Below, piece by piece: positions 1-11,559 of a stretch of 54,963 nt of DNA (positions within the stretch are counted from its first letter, which is position 1; every line of letters begins with the position of its first letter). Made by a program: the position numbers and the translations under genes. Under the pieces are notes generated by a model. It did no database searches. It was not told the origin of the DNA and was given only the letters and a program-made list of their open reading frames with translations. Source of the stretch: Micromonospora rosaria (GTDB lineage Bacteria; Actinomycetota; Actinomycetes; Mycobacteriales; Micromonosporaceae); NCBI RefSeq assembly GCF_001567585.1, contig NZ_LRQV01000033.1:1-54963 (forward strand), read 5' to 3'.

Positions 1-104
1 CGCCCCGGGCCCCACCCGGACGGCCGGTGGGCCGGCGGACCGGACGGGCACCGCCCGGTGTGCGCCGCTGCTGCATCACACCCCTCCCCCGGAGCCTCGC
101 CGTC

Positions 105-2282
<2,178 letters not shown>

Positions 2283-2286
<4 letters not shown>

Positions 2287-3242
2287 CCGGTCCCCGTCCC
2301 GACCCCGCGACCCACACTGCGGCCGATCCCGCGCCCGGCACTGCGGCCGACCTTACGGCCGACGCCGGGACCGGTGCCGGGACGGGCACCGGGGGCGGCC
2401 GGTTCGGGACGGGGCGGTTCGTGCCGGGTGCCGGATGCCCCGGGTCACCGGCGCCGGAGCACCCGGCCGTGGTGATGGCCGGCCGTGAGTTCCTGACCGG
2501 CCCGGCGGGTGAGATCCCCCGGGTGGCCGGGCTCCCCGCCGACACCGCCTGGCTGCCGCTGGGCACCCTCGACGGCGTACCGGTCTGGGGTACGGCGGTG
2601 GCGTCCACCGAGGGCCTCCCCGGTCGCTGGCTCGACTGGCGGGCGTACGCCGCCGAGGTGCCCGAGCCGCTGGCCGCGCTCGCCGGGCGGGCCCTGCAGG
2701 TCGTCACCTGGCGGGCGGCGCACACGTACTGCGGGTCCTGCCGCACCGAACTGACCGACGTACCCGGGGAGGCGGCCCGCCGCTGCCCCGACTGCGACCG
2801 GTACCTGCCGATGCAGCTCTCCCCCGCCGTGGTGGCGGCGGTCGTCCGACCCGGCGTGGCCGGGGCGGTGGCCGACCTGCTGCTGGTCCGGCACGCGTAC
2901 GGGCCGACCCGGGTGTGGGCCCTGGTCGCCGGGTACGTCGAGGTCGGCGAGTCGCTGGAGGCGGCGGTACGCCGGGAGGTCGCCGAGGAGGTCGGGCTGG
3001 ACGTCGGCGAGCCGGTCTACTTCGGCAGCCAGCCGTGGGCGATGTCCGGGCCGGGCGTGACCCTCGCCGGGTTCACCGTCCCCGTCACCGACCCCGCCGC
3101 CGAGCCGGTCGTGGACGGCCGGGAGCTGGTCGAGGCCCGCTGGTTCCCGCTGGACGCCCTGCCGGAGGCGTTGCCACCGGCGTACTCGATCTCCCGCTGG
3201 CTGATCGACGCCACGGTTACCCGCGCCGCCCGCCCGTCCTGA
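2283..3242 (+). CDS. nudC: NudC-like NAD(H) diphosphatase (Nudix hydrolase)
   Basis: Probably hydrolyses NADH/NAD+ or deNADs capped RNA in the cytoplasm. From the GTG at 2283 it is 319 residues, close to the NudC family length. A zinc ribbon (CGSC ... CPDC) lies near residues 155-180. A complete Nudix box follows (G-x5-E-x7-REVAEEVG, GYVEVGESLEAAVRREVAEE), then SQPW, the start of the NADH-pyrophosphatase signature; here it continues AMSGPG rather than PFPxS. The first ~65 residues are Ala/Gly/Thr/Pro-rich and poorly conserved-looking, so a later start (ATG at 2475) is possible. The GTGA overlap with the upstream lipoprotein favours 2283. Confidence 0.88.
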
Positions 3243-3335
3243 CCCCCGCGCCACCCGCCCGTCCTGACGCCCCGCCCTCGCTCGCCCGGACGCCCGCGCC
3301 GCTCGCTGCCGGGGCCCGTCGCGCCGGGCCGAGGT

Positions 3336-3388
3336 GTTAACAGGGGGCCCTTCCTCTACCGAAAGCGTTAAGAGGGGGCCCTTCCTTA
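3336..3388. repeat. Dispersed GGGCCC/TTAAC element, copy 1
   Basis: Two direct copies of a 20-bp unit, gttaacagggggcccttcct (3336-3355) and gttaagagggggcccttcct (3367-3386), separated by the 11-bp spacer ctaccgaaagc. The same arrangement occurs at 25908 and 38028, and an inverted pair at 54920. The end of the element contributes the TAA stop codon of the convergent DUF885 gene. Confidence 0.9.
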
Positions 3389-5005
3389 CACCCCCAGGAG
3401 GGTGCGGAGGTGGCGGGGTGGGGGGCAGTCGTGGGCCAGCATCTCGTCGTGCCACTGCCGCACCGACACCCCGTCCGGACGGGACCGGGCGATCTCCGCC
3501 ATCTCGGTGTAGCCGACGAAGTAGGTGGAGAGCTGGGTGGAGGTGAGCAGCGACCGGCGCCACTTGCCGACCGCCTCCCCCTCCTCCTGGAAGCCGCGCC
3601 CGGTCATCAGCGCCATCGCCTCCGACTCGGGCAGCCCGTCGCAGTGCACGAGCTGGTCGAGCAGGGCGTTGATGGTCATCCGGAGCTGCATCTTCAACTG
3701 CTGGAGCCGGACCGGCAGGCCGCCGAAGCCGCGCTCGACCATGACCTCCTCGGCGTGCACCGCCCAGCCCTCGACGAAGACGCCGGAACGGGTGACCGCA
3801 CGGACCCGGGTCGGGCCGGCGTACCGGCGGGCGTGGGCGAGCTGGAGGAAGTGGCCGGGCATCGCCTCGTGCACGGTCAGGTTCCGGATCATGTGGTCGT
3901 TGTACTCGCGGTAGAACGACTCGACCCGGCTCGCCGGCCACCCGGCCGGGGTGGGCGAGATGCAGTAGAAGGTAGGGATTCGCGCCGTCTCCAGCGGGCC
4001 GGGCGCGTCGCAGTACGCCACCGCGACGCCCCGGGCGAAGTCGGGCATCTCCTGGATCACGCACCGGTCGTCGACCAGGCTGACCAGGTCGTGGGCCCGG
4101 ACGAAGTCGGTCGTCTCGTCCATGGTGACCGAGGCCAGCTCGACGACGGTGTGGTCGTCGGGGTGCTCGGCGGCGAGCAGGTCCAGCGCCCGACGGACCG
4201 TCTCGTCGTCGGCCGGCCCGCCGACCAGCTCCACCGCCGCCGCGCGGATCTCCTCGGTGACCCGGTCCAGGTTCGCCCACGCCCGGCGTTGTATCTCCGC
4301 CGCGCCCAGTTCGGTGTCGAGGGTGTGCCAGAGCCGAGCCTCCCAGCGCCGCCGCCCCAGCCGGGGGTCCCGCCCCGGGCCGGCGTCGGCGGCCAGCCCG
4401 ATCCGCAGCCAGGCCACGAACTCCTCCAGCGCGGCGATCGCGGCGGTGGCGGCGGGCTCGACCCGGTCGTGCAGCGCGGGCACCTCGGCGAGCAGCCCCG
4501 GCACCTCGTCGCGGATCAGCGCCGCCGTGCCGGTGAACTGCCCGACCGCCGTCTCGGCGTGGATCCGGGGCAGCTCACCCAGGGTGGCCCGCGCGGTCGC
4601 CAGGGCGTCGGGTACGGCGGCCAGCCGGCCGGCGAGGGCGGTCAGCCGCACCTCGGCCGGCGCGTACGGGCGGGCGAGCAGGGCGTGCAGGAGCGGGCCC
4701 GGGTTGTGCGCCAGCGGGTCCCACTCGTGGGCCCGGATCTCGGTGGACTCGAACAGCTCCCGGTCGACCAGCGCGGTGAGCAGCGCGTGGTCGACCTGCT
4801 CGGTGACGTCGAGGGCGTCCGGGTCCAGTTCGGAGAGCGCGTGGGAGGCGTCGGTGAGCATCGCCCGGTCGGCGGCGACCGCGTCGACCCCGAGGTCCGG
4901 CAGCCGGTCGTCGTACCGGTGGTCCCCGGCCAACGTGGCGAGGCCGGGCCGGCTCTCCAGCAGCGCGTCGACGATCCGTTCCGCGAGGGGCACGAACGAC
5001 TCCAT
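3386..5005 (-). CDS. DUF885 family protein, putative metallopeptidase-like
   Basis: 539 residues, no signal peptide seen. It carries the DUF885 hallmark HEAMPGH (HExxPGH) at about residues 378-384 and the downstream EGWAVHAEE segment, which together look like a zinc-peptidase-type active site (His, Glu, His, Glu). Family members are predicted hydrolases with no well-established substrate, so a specific function should not be assigned. The ATG start is preceded by TAGGGT ending 8 nt upstream, with no Shine-Dalgarno sequence. The TAA stop codon is formed by the border of a dispersed GGGCCC/TTAAC repeat. Confidence 0.9.
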   Translation of the reverse strand: MESFVPLAERIVDALLESRPGLATLAGDHRYDDRLPDLGVDAVAADRAMLTDASHALSELDPDALDVTEQVDHALLTALVDRELFESTEIRAHEWDPLAHNPGPLLHALLARPYAPAEVRLTALAGRLAAVPDALATARATLGELPRIHAETAVGQFTGTAALIRDEVPGLLAEVPALHDRVEPAATAAIAALEEFVAWLRIGLAADAGPGRDPRLGRRRWEARLWHTLDTELGAAEIQRRAWANLDRVTEEIRAAAVELVGGPADDETVRRALDLLAAEHPDDHTVVELASVTMDETTDFVRAHDLVSLVDDRCVIQEMPDFARGVAVAYCDAPGPLETARIPTFYCISPTPAGWPASRVESFYREYNDHMIRNLTVHEAMPGHFLQLAHARRYAGPTRVRAVTRSGVFVEGWAVHAEEVMVERGFGGLPVRLQQLKMQLRMTINALLDQLVHCDGLPESEAMALMTGRGFQEEGEAVGKWRRSLLTSTQLSTYFVGYTEMAEIARSRPDGVSVRQWHDEMLAHDCPPPRHLRTLLGV

Positions 5006-5013
5006 GTCCCGGC

Positions 5014-5019
5014 ACCCTA
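5014..5019 (-). promoter_or_regulatory. -10 box, leaderless-type, DUF885 gene
   Basis: TAGGGT on the minus strand, 8 nt before the ATG. Confidence 0.5.
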
Positions 5020-5054
5020 CCGCCCACTCACCCCCGGGGGTGGGGGTGAGTGGG

Positions 5055-6032
5055 TCAGCGGGTGGAGTGTTCGGCGGCGCGGACGCGGTCGGCGTACGCC
5101 AGGGTGGCGCGGCGCAGGGCGGCCTCGGGGTCGAGGCCGGCCTCGCGGGCGGCGGTGACCGTGGCCAGCAGGTCGGCGCCGAGGCGGTCCTCCGGCCCGG
5201 TCTGCGCGTCGGCCGGTGGCGGCGGCACGGCCAGGCCGACCCGGCCGGCCCGGTCCAGGATCTTCGCGGCCAGGGCCAGGGCGGGCTGGCTCAGGGCGAT
5301 GCCGTCCAGCACCGAGGCGCGGGACTTCTCCGCCTGCTTGATCTTCTCCCAGCTCGCCTCGATCTCCTCCAGGGTGCCGGCCTCGGCCCCGGAGAAGACG
5401 TGCGGGTTGCGCCGGACCATCTTGTCCACCAGGGTCCCGGCCACGTCGTCCACGCTCCACCGGGCGCCCTCGGGCAGGTCCTCGGCGAGGCGGGCGTGCA
5501 GCAGCACCTGGAGCAGCACGTCGCCCAGTTCCTCGCGGAGCGCGTCGGTGTCGTCGGCGCTGATCGCGTCGTACGCCTCGTAGCACTCCTCCAGCAGGAA
5601 CCCGGCGAGGCTGCGGTGGGTCTGCGCCCGCTTCCACGGGTCACCGCCGGGCGAGGCGAGCCGGTCCATCACCTCGACCGCGTCGAGCAGCCGGGCCCCG
5701 GGCGGGTCCCAGGAGCCGTACATCAGCTCCAGCTCGGCCAGGCCGGGCTCCCGGGCCAGCCGCAGGCCCAGCTCCCGGGCCAGGGACTCGTCCCCGGCCG
5801 GGCCGGCCAGCCAGACCACCGTGCCGTGCGCGGTCACCGCGTCGAGCAGCGCCCGGGTCGCCCCGGCCTCGACCACGGTGACCTCGCCGCCCGCCGCGCG
5901 CACGGCCGTGGCCAGCGCGCTCTCCGCGCCGGTCAGCACCGGGTTGCCGCGTACCACGTCCCAGGCGGACGCGGTCAGCAGACCGGCCGGGAGCCGGGGC
6001 GAGGTGACCAGCAGGACGATGCGTCGGGTCAC
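5055..6032 (-). CDS. mazG: MazG nucleoside triphosphate pyrophosphohydrolase
   Basis: Hydrolyses (d)NTPs, including oxidised ones, to the monophosphate and pyrophosphate: a house-cleaning enzyme. The 325 residues match the mycobacterial MazG length. The N-terminal ~110 residues form the extra alpha/beta domain of actinobacterial MazG. The catalytic MazG domain contains the magnesium-binding EExxE (LLEECYEAYDAI) and ExxxD (EELGDVLLQVLLHA) motifs at about residues 135-170. The GTG start lies 2 nt after the stop codon of the SurA-like gene, so the two are probably co-transcribed and coupled with mfd upstream. Confidence 0.93.
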   Translation of the reverse strand: MTRRIVLLVTSPRLPAGLLTASAWDVVRGNPVLTGAESALATAVRAAGGEVTVVEAGATRALLDAVTAHGTVVWLAGPAGDESLARELGLRLAREPGLAELELMYGSWDPPGARLLDAVEVMDRLASPGGDPWKRAQTHRSLAGFLLEECYEAYDAISADDTDALREELGDVLLQVLLHARLAEDLPEGARWSVDDVAGTLVDKMVRRNPHVFSGAEAGTLEEIEASWEKIKQAEKSRASVLDGIALSQPALALAAKILDRAGRVGLAVPPPPADAQTGPEDRLGADLLATVTAAREAGLDPEAALRRATLAYADRVRAAEHSTR

Positions 6033-6034
6033 CC

Positions 6035-6826
6035 TCAGTGCCCGTGACCGTCGTCGGGGGTGTGCTCCTCGGCGGCCGGCCTGGGGCTGGAGATGTCGGT
6101 CACCGGGCCGGTCCGGTCGATGTACGGCAGCGAGTAGAAGACCAGCGACTGGCCGGTGCTGACCACCGACGGGACGCCGACCGGGCGGTAGCGCGGGTTG
6201 ATCGTCGTGCCGGCCCGCTCGGCCTCCTCGGTGAGGGCGGCGCTGAGCGCGCTGGCCTGGCGGACGAAGGCGCCCTGGCCGAACGCCTGGCGCACCTCGG
6301 CCACCGACAGCCCGGCCTGGATCGCGCCGGTCTTCTCGATCGCCTTGTACACCGCCATCACCGAGGCGTCGCTCAGCTCGGCCGGCGGCAGCGCGGCGCT
6401 GAGCGAGCCGGAGATGTTCAGCCACTCGCTCCACAGCCGGGCGTACTCGGCGGTCGGCGGCATCCGCAGCTGCGCCGCGAGCTGGTCCGGGGTGATCTCG
6501 TTGGCCACCTGCACGTTCTGCGCCTCGGCCACCCGCTTGCCCAGCTCGATGCTGACCAGCAGGTCGATGACGTCCTGCCGGGTGAGGTCCGCCCGGAGCT
6601 GCTCGGGCGCCGGGGTCACCCCGGTCTCCTCGCCCTGCTGGCGGATCACCGCGCTGTACTTGGTCTGGGCGTCGTCGAAGACCTCGTCCACCCGGTCGAC
6701 GGAGTACCGGGTGTCACCGACGTACGCGGCGACGTCCGGCGAGGCATTGCCGCACCCGGCGACGGACAGGACACCGATGGCCGCGACGCTGGCAGCGGCG
6801 ATGAGACGACGAACACGCATGCGCAT
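6035..6826 (-). CDS. SurA N-terminal-domain-like lipoprotein
   Basis: 263 residues, exported: signal peptide VRRLIAAASVAAIGVLSVAGC with lipobox SVAGC. The region after it (VAAYVGDTRYSVDRVDEVFDD...) resembles the SurA N-terminal chaperone domain found in actinobacterial lipoproteins encoded between mfd and mazG. I see no PPIase (parvulin) domain, so a chaperone or substrate-binding role is inferred, not shown. The tail is His/Asp-rich (DDGHGH), perhaps metal-binding. I chose the ATG at 6824-6826; a GTG one codon upstream is equally possible. It lies 43 nt downstream of mfd and 2 nt upstream of mazG. Confidence 0.82.
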   Translation of the reverse strand: MRMRVRRLIAAASVAAIGVLSVAGCGNASPDVAAYVGDTRYSVDRVDEVFDDAQTKYSAVIRQQGEETGVTPAPEQLRADLTRQDVIDLLVSIELGKRVAEAQNVQVANEITPDQLAAQLRMPPTAEYARLWSEWLNISGSLSAALPPAELSDASVMAVYKAIEKTGAIQAGLSVAEVRQAFGQGAFVRQASALSAALTEEAERAGTTINPRYRPVGVPSVVSTGQSLVFYSLPYIDRTGPVTDISSPRPAAEEHTPDDGHGH

Positions 6827-6869
6827 CACTCTCTCACATCCCGGAAGGGGTCCTTTCCCAGCCAGGGGG

Positions 6870-9800
6870 TCATGTCCGGGCCCCGGCCGGGGTGGGGGCG
6901 CCGAGCACGTCGGCGAGGAGTTGGCCGCACCACTCCAGCAGGGCCTGGTCGCGCAGCGGCTCCCCGCCGACCCGGCGGGTGCTCGGGCGCGGCACGCTGA
7001 CCTGGTCGGTGGCCTGCTTGTAGACCGAGTCCGGGTGGTACCGCTTGAGCCGCAACTGCTTCGAGTCGGGCAGCGGCAGCGGGCTGAACCGCAGGTGCTT
7101 GCCCTGCATGCTGACGTCGGTGAGGCCGTACCGGCGGGCCAGCAGCCGGAACCGGGCCACCGCGACCAGGTTCTGCACCGGGGCGGGCGGCTCGCCGTAC
7201 CGGTCGGTCATCTCGGCGACCACCTCGCGCAGCCGGTCGTCGTCGCGGGCCTCGGCGAGCTTGCGGTACATCTCCAGGCGCAGCCGCTCCACCCCGACGT
7301 AGTCGTGCGGCAGGTGCGCGTCGATCGGAAGGTCGATCTTGACATCGATTTCCTCCTCGGGGCGCTCGCCCTTGAACGCCTGCACCGCCTCGCCGACCAT
7401 CCGGACGTACAGGTCGAAGCCGACGCCCTCGATGTGCCCGGACTGCTCCCCGCCGAGCAGGTTGCCGGCGCCCCGGATCTCCAGGTCCTTCATCGCCACG
7501 TACATGCCGGCGCCGAGTTCGGTGTGCTGGGCGATGGTGGCCAGCCGCTCGTGGGCGTGCTCGGTGAGCGGCTTCTCCGGCGGGTACAGGAAGTACGCGT
7601 ACGCCCGCTCCCGGCCCCGGCCGACCCGGCCCCGGATCTGGTGCAACTGGGCCAGGCCGAGCAGGTCGGCCCGCTCCACGATCAGGGTGTTGGCGTTCGG
7701 GATGTCGATGCCGGACTCCACGATCGTGGTGCAGACCAGGACGTCGAACTCCTTCTCCCAGAAGCCGACCATCACCTTCTCCAGGGCCTCCTCGCCCATC
7801 TGGCCGTGCGCCACCGCGACCCGGGCCTCGGGCACCAGCTCCCGCAGCCGCCGGGCCGCCCGGTCGATCGACTCGACCCGGTTGTGCAGGTAGAACACCT
7901 GGCCGTCGCGGAGCAGCTCCCGGTGCACGGCGGCGGCCACCTGCCGCTCGTCGTACGCCCCGACGGAGGTCAGCACCGGGTGCCGCTCCTCCGGCGGGGT
8001 GGCGATGGTGGACATCTCCCGGATGCCGGTGATCGCCATCTCCAGCGTGCGGGGGATCGGGGTGGCCGACATGGCGAGCACGTCGACGGAGGCGCGCAGG
8101 GTCTTCAGGTGTTCCTTGTGCTCGACGCCGAAGCGCTGCTCCTCGTCGATGATCACCAGGCCGAGGGACTTGAACCGGGTCGCCGCCGCCAGCAGCCGGT
8201 GGGTGCCGATGACGATGTCCACGGTGCCGTCGGCGACCATCTCCATGGTCCGCTCGGCCTCCTTCGGCGTCTGGAACCGGGAGAGCTGCCGGACGGTCAC
8301 CGGGAACTGGCTCATCCGCTCGGCGAACGTGTTGTAGTGCTGCTGCACCAGCAGGGTGGTGGGCACCAGCACCGCCACCTGCTTGCCGTCCTGCACCGCC
8401 TTGAAGGCCGCCCGGACCGCGATCTCGGTCTTGCCGTACCCGACGTCGCCGCAGATCAGGCGGTCCATCGGGACGGTCTGCTCCATGTCCCGCTTGACCT
8501 CCTCGATCGCGGCGAGCTGGTCGGGGGTCTCCTGCCAGGGGAAGGCGTCCTCCAGCTCCCGCTGCCACGGGGTGTCCGGGGCGAAGGAGTGCCCCTTGGA
8601 GGCCTTGCGGGCGGCGTAGAGCTGGATGAGCTGGGCGGCGATCTCCCGGACCGCCTTGCGGGCCCGCGCCTTGGACTTCTGCCAGTCCGCGCCGCCCATC
8701 TTGTGCAGCGTCGGCTGCTCCCCGCCGACGTACCGGGAGAGCTGGTCGAGCTGGTCGGTGGGGACGAAGAGCCGGTCGCCGGGCTGGCCGCGCTTGCTGG
8801 CGGCGTACTCGATGACCAGGTACTCCCGGCTCGCGCCGTTGACCGTGCGCTGCACCAGCTCGACGTAGCGCCCGATGCCGTGCTGCTCGTGCACGACGAA
8901 GTCGCCGGCCCGCAGCTCCAGCGGGTCGATGGTGTTGCGCCGCCGGCTGGGCATCTTGCGCATGTCCCGGGTCGAGGTGCCCCGCCCGCCGGTGATGTCG
9001 TCGGAGGTGAGCAGCGCGAACCGGGACGCCTCGTCGACGAAGCCCTGGCGCAGCGAGCCGCAGGTGACCAGCAGCTCGCCGGGGGCGGGGGCGGCCGGCA
9101 CCCGCTCGACCAGGCGGGCGCCGAGGCCGGCGTCGCGGAGCACCTCGACGGCCCGCTGGGCGGGACCGTGCCCCTCGAAGACCAGCGCGATCGACCAGCC
9201 CTCGCCGGCCCAGCGCTTCAGGTCGTCGACCAGGCGCGGGGCCTCCCCGTGGTAGAGCGGGGCGGGCTGGGCGGCGAGAGCGACGGCGATCGCGTCGTCC
9301 GGGGTGACGTCGGTGACGTCGGGCTCGTCCTCCCAGGGCTGCCGGACCGGGGCGGCCTCCCCGTCCACCAGCCCGAACGGCGACAACGTCCACCAGGGCT
9401 GACGCAGCGTCGCGGCGGTGGCGCGGACCTCCGCCAGGGTCTTGAAGGCGGCGGCGCCGAGGTCCACCGGGGCCTGGCCGCCGACGGCGGCGGCGGCCCA
9501 GCTCGCCTGGAGGAACTCGTCCGAGGTACGGACCAGGTCGTGCGCCCGGGTCCGGATCCGCTCGGGGTCGCACAGCAGCACGTGGGTACCGGCCGGCATG
9601 GTGTCCAGCAGCAGCTCCAGCGAGTCGGCGCCGACCAGGGCCGGGGCCAGCGACTCCATCCCCTCGACCGGGATGCCCTCGGCCAGCTTGTCGCAGATCT
9701 CGGCCAGCTCCGGGTGCCGAGACGCCAGGTCGGCGGCGCGCTGGCGGACCGCCGGGGTGAGCAGCAACTCCCGGCAGGGCGGGGCCCACAGCCCCGGTAC

Positions 9801-10547
9801 CGCCTCGATGGTGCGCTGGTCGGCGACGGCGAAGGTGCGGATCTCCTCCACCTCGTCGCCCCAGAACTCGACCCGGGACGGGTGCTCGTCGGTCGGCGGG
9901 AAGACGTCCAGGATGCCGCCGCGTACCGCGAACTCGCCCCGCTTGGTGACCAGGTCGACCCGGGCGTACGCCAGGTCGGTCAACCGGCGGGCGACCGCCT
10001 CCAGGTCGGCCTCCGCCCCGGCGGCGAGCTGCACCGGCACCAGGTCGCCGAGCCCCTTGAGCTGCGGTTGCAGCAGCGACCGCACCGGTGCCACCACCAC
10101 CCGCAGCGGGCCGGTCCGGCCACGTGCGTCGGCGGCGTCCGGGTGGGCCAGCCGGCGCAGCACGGCCAGCCGCCGGCCGACCGTGTCCGAGCGCGGCGAG
10201 AGCCGCTCGTGCGGCAGCGTCTCCCAGGACGGGAAGACCGCCACCTGCTCGGCCGGGAGCAGGCAGCCCAACGCGGCGGCCAGGTCGTCGGCCTCCCGGC
10301 TGGTCGCGGTCACCGCGAGCACCGGCCGCCCGGCCCCACCAGCCCCGCTGGTCCCACCGGCCCCGCTGGTCGCACCGGTTCCGGCGGCGTCGGCGGCGAC
10401 GACGGCCGCCGCGAACGGGCGCAGCGCCGCGGGTGCGGTCACGTCGAGCCCGTCGGCCTGTGCCGCCCCGGAGCGGGCCAGGTCACGGACCCGGGCCAGG
10501 GCCGGGTCACCGAGGGCGGCGGCGAGCAGTCCGGCGAGCGTCGTCAT
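6870..10547 (-). CDS. mfd: Transcription-repair coupling factor
   Basis: Displaces RNA polymerase stalled at lesions and recruits UvrA. 1225 residues, typical of the family. The N-terminal part is the UvrB-like module, followed by the RNA polymerase-interaction region. The SF2 translocase follows, with Walker A GDVGYGKTE near residue 705 and the DEEQ box (IDEEQRFGVEHKEHLK) near residue 800, and then the C-terminal TRCF domain. The ATG at 10545-10547 follows GGAAGAGG by a few nucleotides. One local oddity is a Gly/Ala/Ser/Thr-rich insertion near residues 55-70 (TSGAGGTSGAGG) made of near-repeated codons. It leads the minus-strand run mfd - SurA-like - mazG. Confidence 0.97.
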   Translation of the reverse strand: MTTLAGLLAAALGDPALARVRDLARSGAAQADGLDVTAPAALRPFAAAVVAADAAGTGATSGAGGTSGAGGAGRPVLAVTATSREADDLAAALGCLLPAEQVAVFPSWETLPHERLSPRSDTVGRRLAVLRRLAHPDAADARGRTGPLRVVVAPVRSLLQPQLKGLGDLVPVQLAAGAEADLEAVARRLTDLAYARVDLVTKRGEFAVRGGILDVFPPTDEHPSRVEFWGDEVEEIRTFAVADQRTIEAVPGLWAPPCRELLLTPAVRQRAADLASRHPELAEICDKLAEGIPVEGMESLAPALVGADSLELLLDTMPAGTHVLLCDPERIRTRAHDLVRTSDEFLQASWAAAAVGGQAPVDLGAAAFKTLAEVRATAATLRQPWWTLSPFGLVDGEAAPVRQPWEDEPDVTDVTPDDAIAVALAAQPAPLYHGEAPRLVDDLKRWAGEGWSIALVFEGHGPAQRAVEVLRDAGLGARLVERVPAAPAPGELLVTCGSLRQGFVDEASRFALLTSDDITGGRGTSTRDMRKMPSRRRNTIDPLELRAGDFVVHEQHGIGRYVELVQRTVNGASREYLVIEYAASKRGQPGDRLFVPTDQLDQLSRYVGGEQPTLHKMGGADWQKSKARARKAVREIAAQLIQLYAARKASKGHSFAPDTPWQRELEDAFPWQETPDQLAAIEEVKRDMEQTVPMDRLICGDVGYGKTEIAVRAAFKAVQDGKQVAVLVPTTLLVQQHYNTFAERMSQFPVTVRQLSRFQTPKEAERTMEMVADGTVDIVIGTHRLLAAATRFKSLGLVIIDEEQRFGVEHKEHLKTLRASVDVLAMSATPIPRTLEMAITGIREMSTIATPPEERHPVLTSVGAYDERQVAAAVHRELLRDGQVFYLHNRVESIDRAARRLRELVPEARVAVAHGQMGEEALEKVMVGFWEKEFDVLVCTTIVESGIDIPNANTLIVERADLLGLAQLHQIRGRVGRGRERAYAYFLYPPEKPLTEHAHERLATIAQHTELGAGMYVAMKDLEIRGAGNLLGGEQSGHIEGVGFDLYVRMVGEAVQAFKGERPEEEIDVKIDLPIDAHLPHDYVGVERLRLEMYRKLAEARDDDRLREVVAEMTDRYGEPPAPVQNLVAVARFRLLARRYGLTDVSMQGKHLRFSPLPLPDSKQLRLKRYHPDSVYKQATDQVSVPRPSTRRVGGEPLRDQALLEWCGQLLADVLGAPTPAGART

Positions 10548-10659
10548 AGCCTCTTCCAGGAGATTCGGTGCGGACAGGCGCCGGTGACCGGGGGCGTCCC
10601 ACCCGCCCCGGCACACGACGAAGGCCCCGCGTCCGCGACGGACCAGGGGTACCTCCGCC

Positions 10660-10665
10660 AGGGTA
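10660..10665 (-). promoter_or_regulatory. Likely -10 box for mfd
   Basis: TACCCT on the minus strand (GATACCCTGG context), about 110 nt before the mfd start. It is divergent from the promoter at 10712. Confidence 0.4.
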
Positions 10666-10711
10666 TCTCCGCTGCCGAGATCTGTGCGAACACGCCGTGA
10701 CGCGCGCCTCG

Positions 10712-10717
10712 TACCCT
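10712..10717 (+). promoter_or_regulatory. Likely -10 box for the proline-rich membrane protein
   Basis: TACCCT, 38 nt upstream of the GTG at 10756. The leader holds TTGGAG as a plausible ribosome binding site. Confidence 0.4.
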
Positions 10718-10755
10718 GATCTTCCCCTGTCCGACCAGCAGTTGGAGCATCTCCG

Positions 10756-11502
10756 GTGAGCTACCCCCCGCCCGGCCCCCCGTCACCCGGCCAGCCGCCG
10801 CAGCACCCGTACGGCCACCAGCAGCCCGGCCACCCGCCCCAGTACGGCACACCGCAGCCCGGGTACCCGGGTCAGCCCGGCCAGCCGCAGCCCGGGTACG
10901 GGGCACCGCCGCCGTCGGCCTATCCGCCGCCCCCGGCGACACCGGTGACCAAGCGGATCCCGGAGGACCAGCCGTTCGTGGTCCGTCCCAGTGTCGCGAA
11001 ACGGGGCGGGGTCATGGGCGGCGTCATGCTGGCGCTGCTCACCCCGATCGTCTGCTGCGCCGGCCTCGGCATCACGCAGGGCAGTGACGGCAGTCCCGTC
11101 CTCCCCGTGCTCGGCATGCTCGGCTGCCTGTTGCTCCTGATCGCCCTGCCGCTGGGCTTCCAGCTCTGGCTGATCGCCTCCGGCGGCCCGATCCTGGCGC
11201 TCAGTCCGGCCGGGGTGTGGATCCGCAGCCGGCCGACCCGGGGCCAGGCGGTCTGGCTGCCGTGGGAGGCCGTCGCGCAGGTCTCCCGCCGCCGGTGGAG
11301 CCTGGAGAAGATGCTGGTCGTCCAGCCCCACGATCCCCGGATGGTGCAGAACCTGGGCGTCTTCACCGCGCTGGACAGCGGCCTGCTCAGCGCCTTCTAC
11401 GGCTCCGGCCTGGTGGCCACCCTCAACTTCGCGGACAAGCCGGAGGCCGAGATCATGGCCGCCGTCGCCCACTACAGCGCCGGCCGCTGCCCCATCACCT
11501 GA
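10756..11502 (+). CDS. Proline-rich integral membrane protein
   Basis: 248 residues. Residues 1-65 are a Pro/Gly/Gln/Tyr-rich cytosolic tail with repeated QPGYPGQPGQP-like units. Two transmembrane segments follow near residues 90-112 and 118-145. The C-terminal ~95 residues (ALSPAGVWIRSRPTRGQAVWLPWEAVAQV...) resemble the PH-like beta-rich domain seen in small actinobacterial membrane proteins, which is my inference. Such proline-rich tails often mediate protein contacts. Start: GTG preceded by GGAG at about 8 nt. I do not recognise a specific function. Confidence 0.8.
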   Translation: MSYPPPGPPSPGQPPQHPYGHQQPGHPPQYGTPQPGYPGQPGQPQPGYGAPPPSAYPPPPATPVTKRIPEDQPFVVRPSVAKRGGVMGGVMLALLTPIVCCAGLGITQGSDGSPVLPVLGMLGCLLLLIALPLGFQLWLIASGGPILALSPAGVWIRSRPTRGQAVWLPWEAVAQVSRRRWSLEKMLVVQPHDPRMVQNLGVFTALDSGLLSAFYGSGLVATLNFADKPEAEIMAAVAHYSAGRCPIT

Positions 11503-11559
11503 CCCTGCCACCGCCGCGATTCGGCGTGTCGGGGCCAGAAGCGATACCGCGTTGGCGAG

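Noticed and set aside
1..104. Possible gene remnant at the left edge
   Set aside because: No coding signal beyond shadows; downstream region of eno with no clear hairpin.
6198..10700. 1500-codon plus-strand open frame opposite mfd
   Set aside because: It is antisense to a certain mfd gene, has repetitive Arg/Gly/Pro/Val/Leu composition and no motif. Long antisense frames are expected in DNA this GC-rich.
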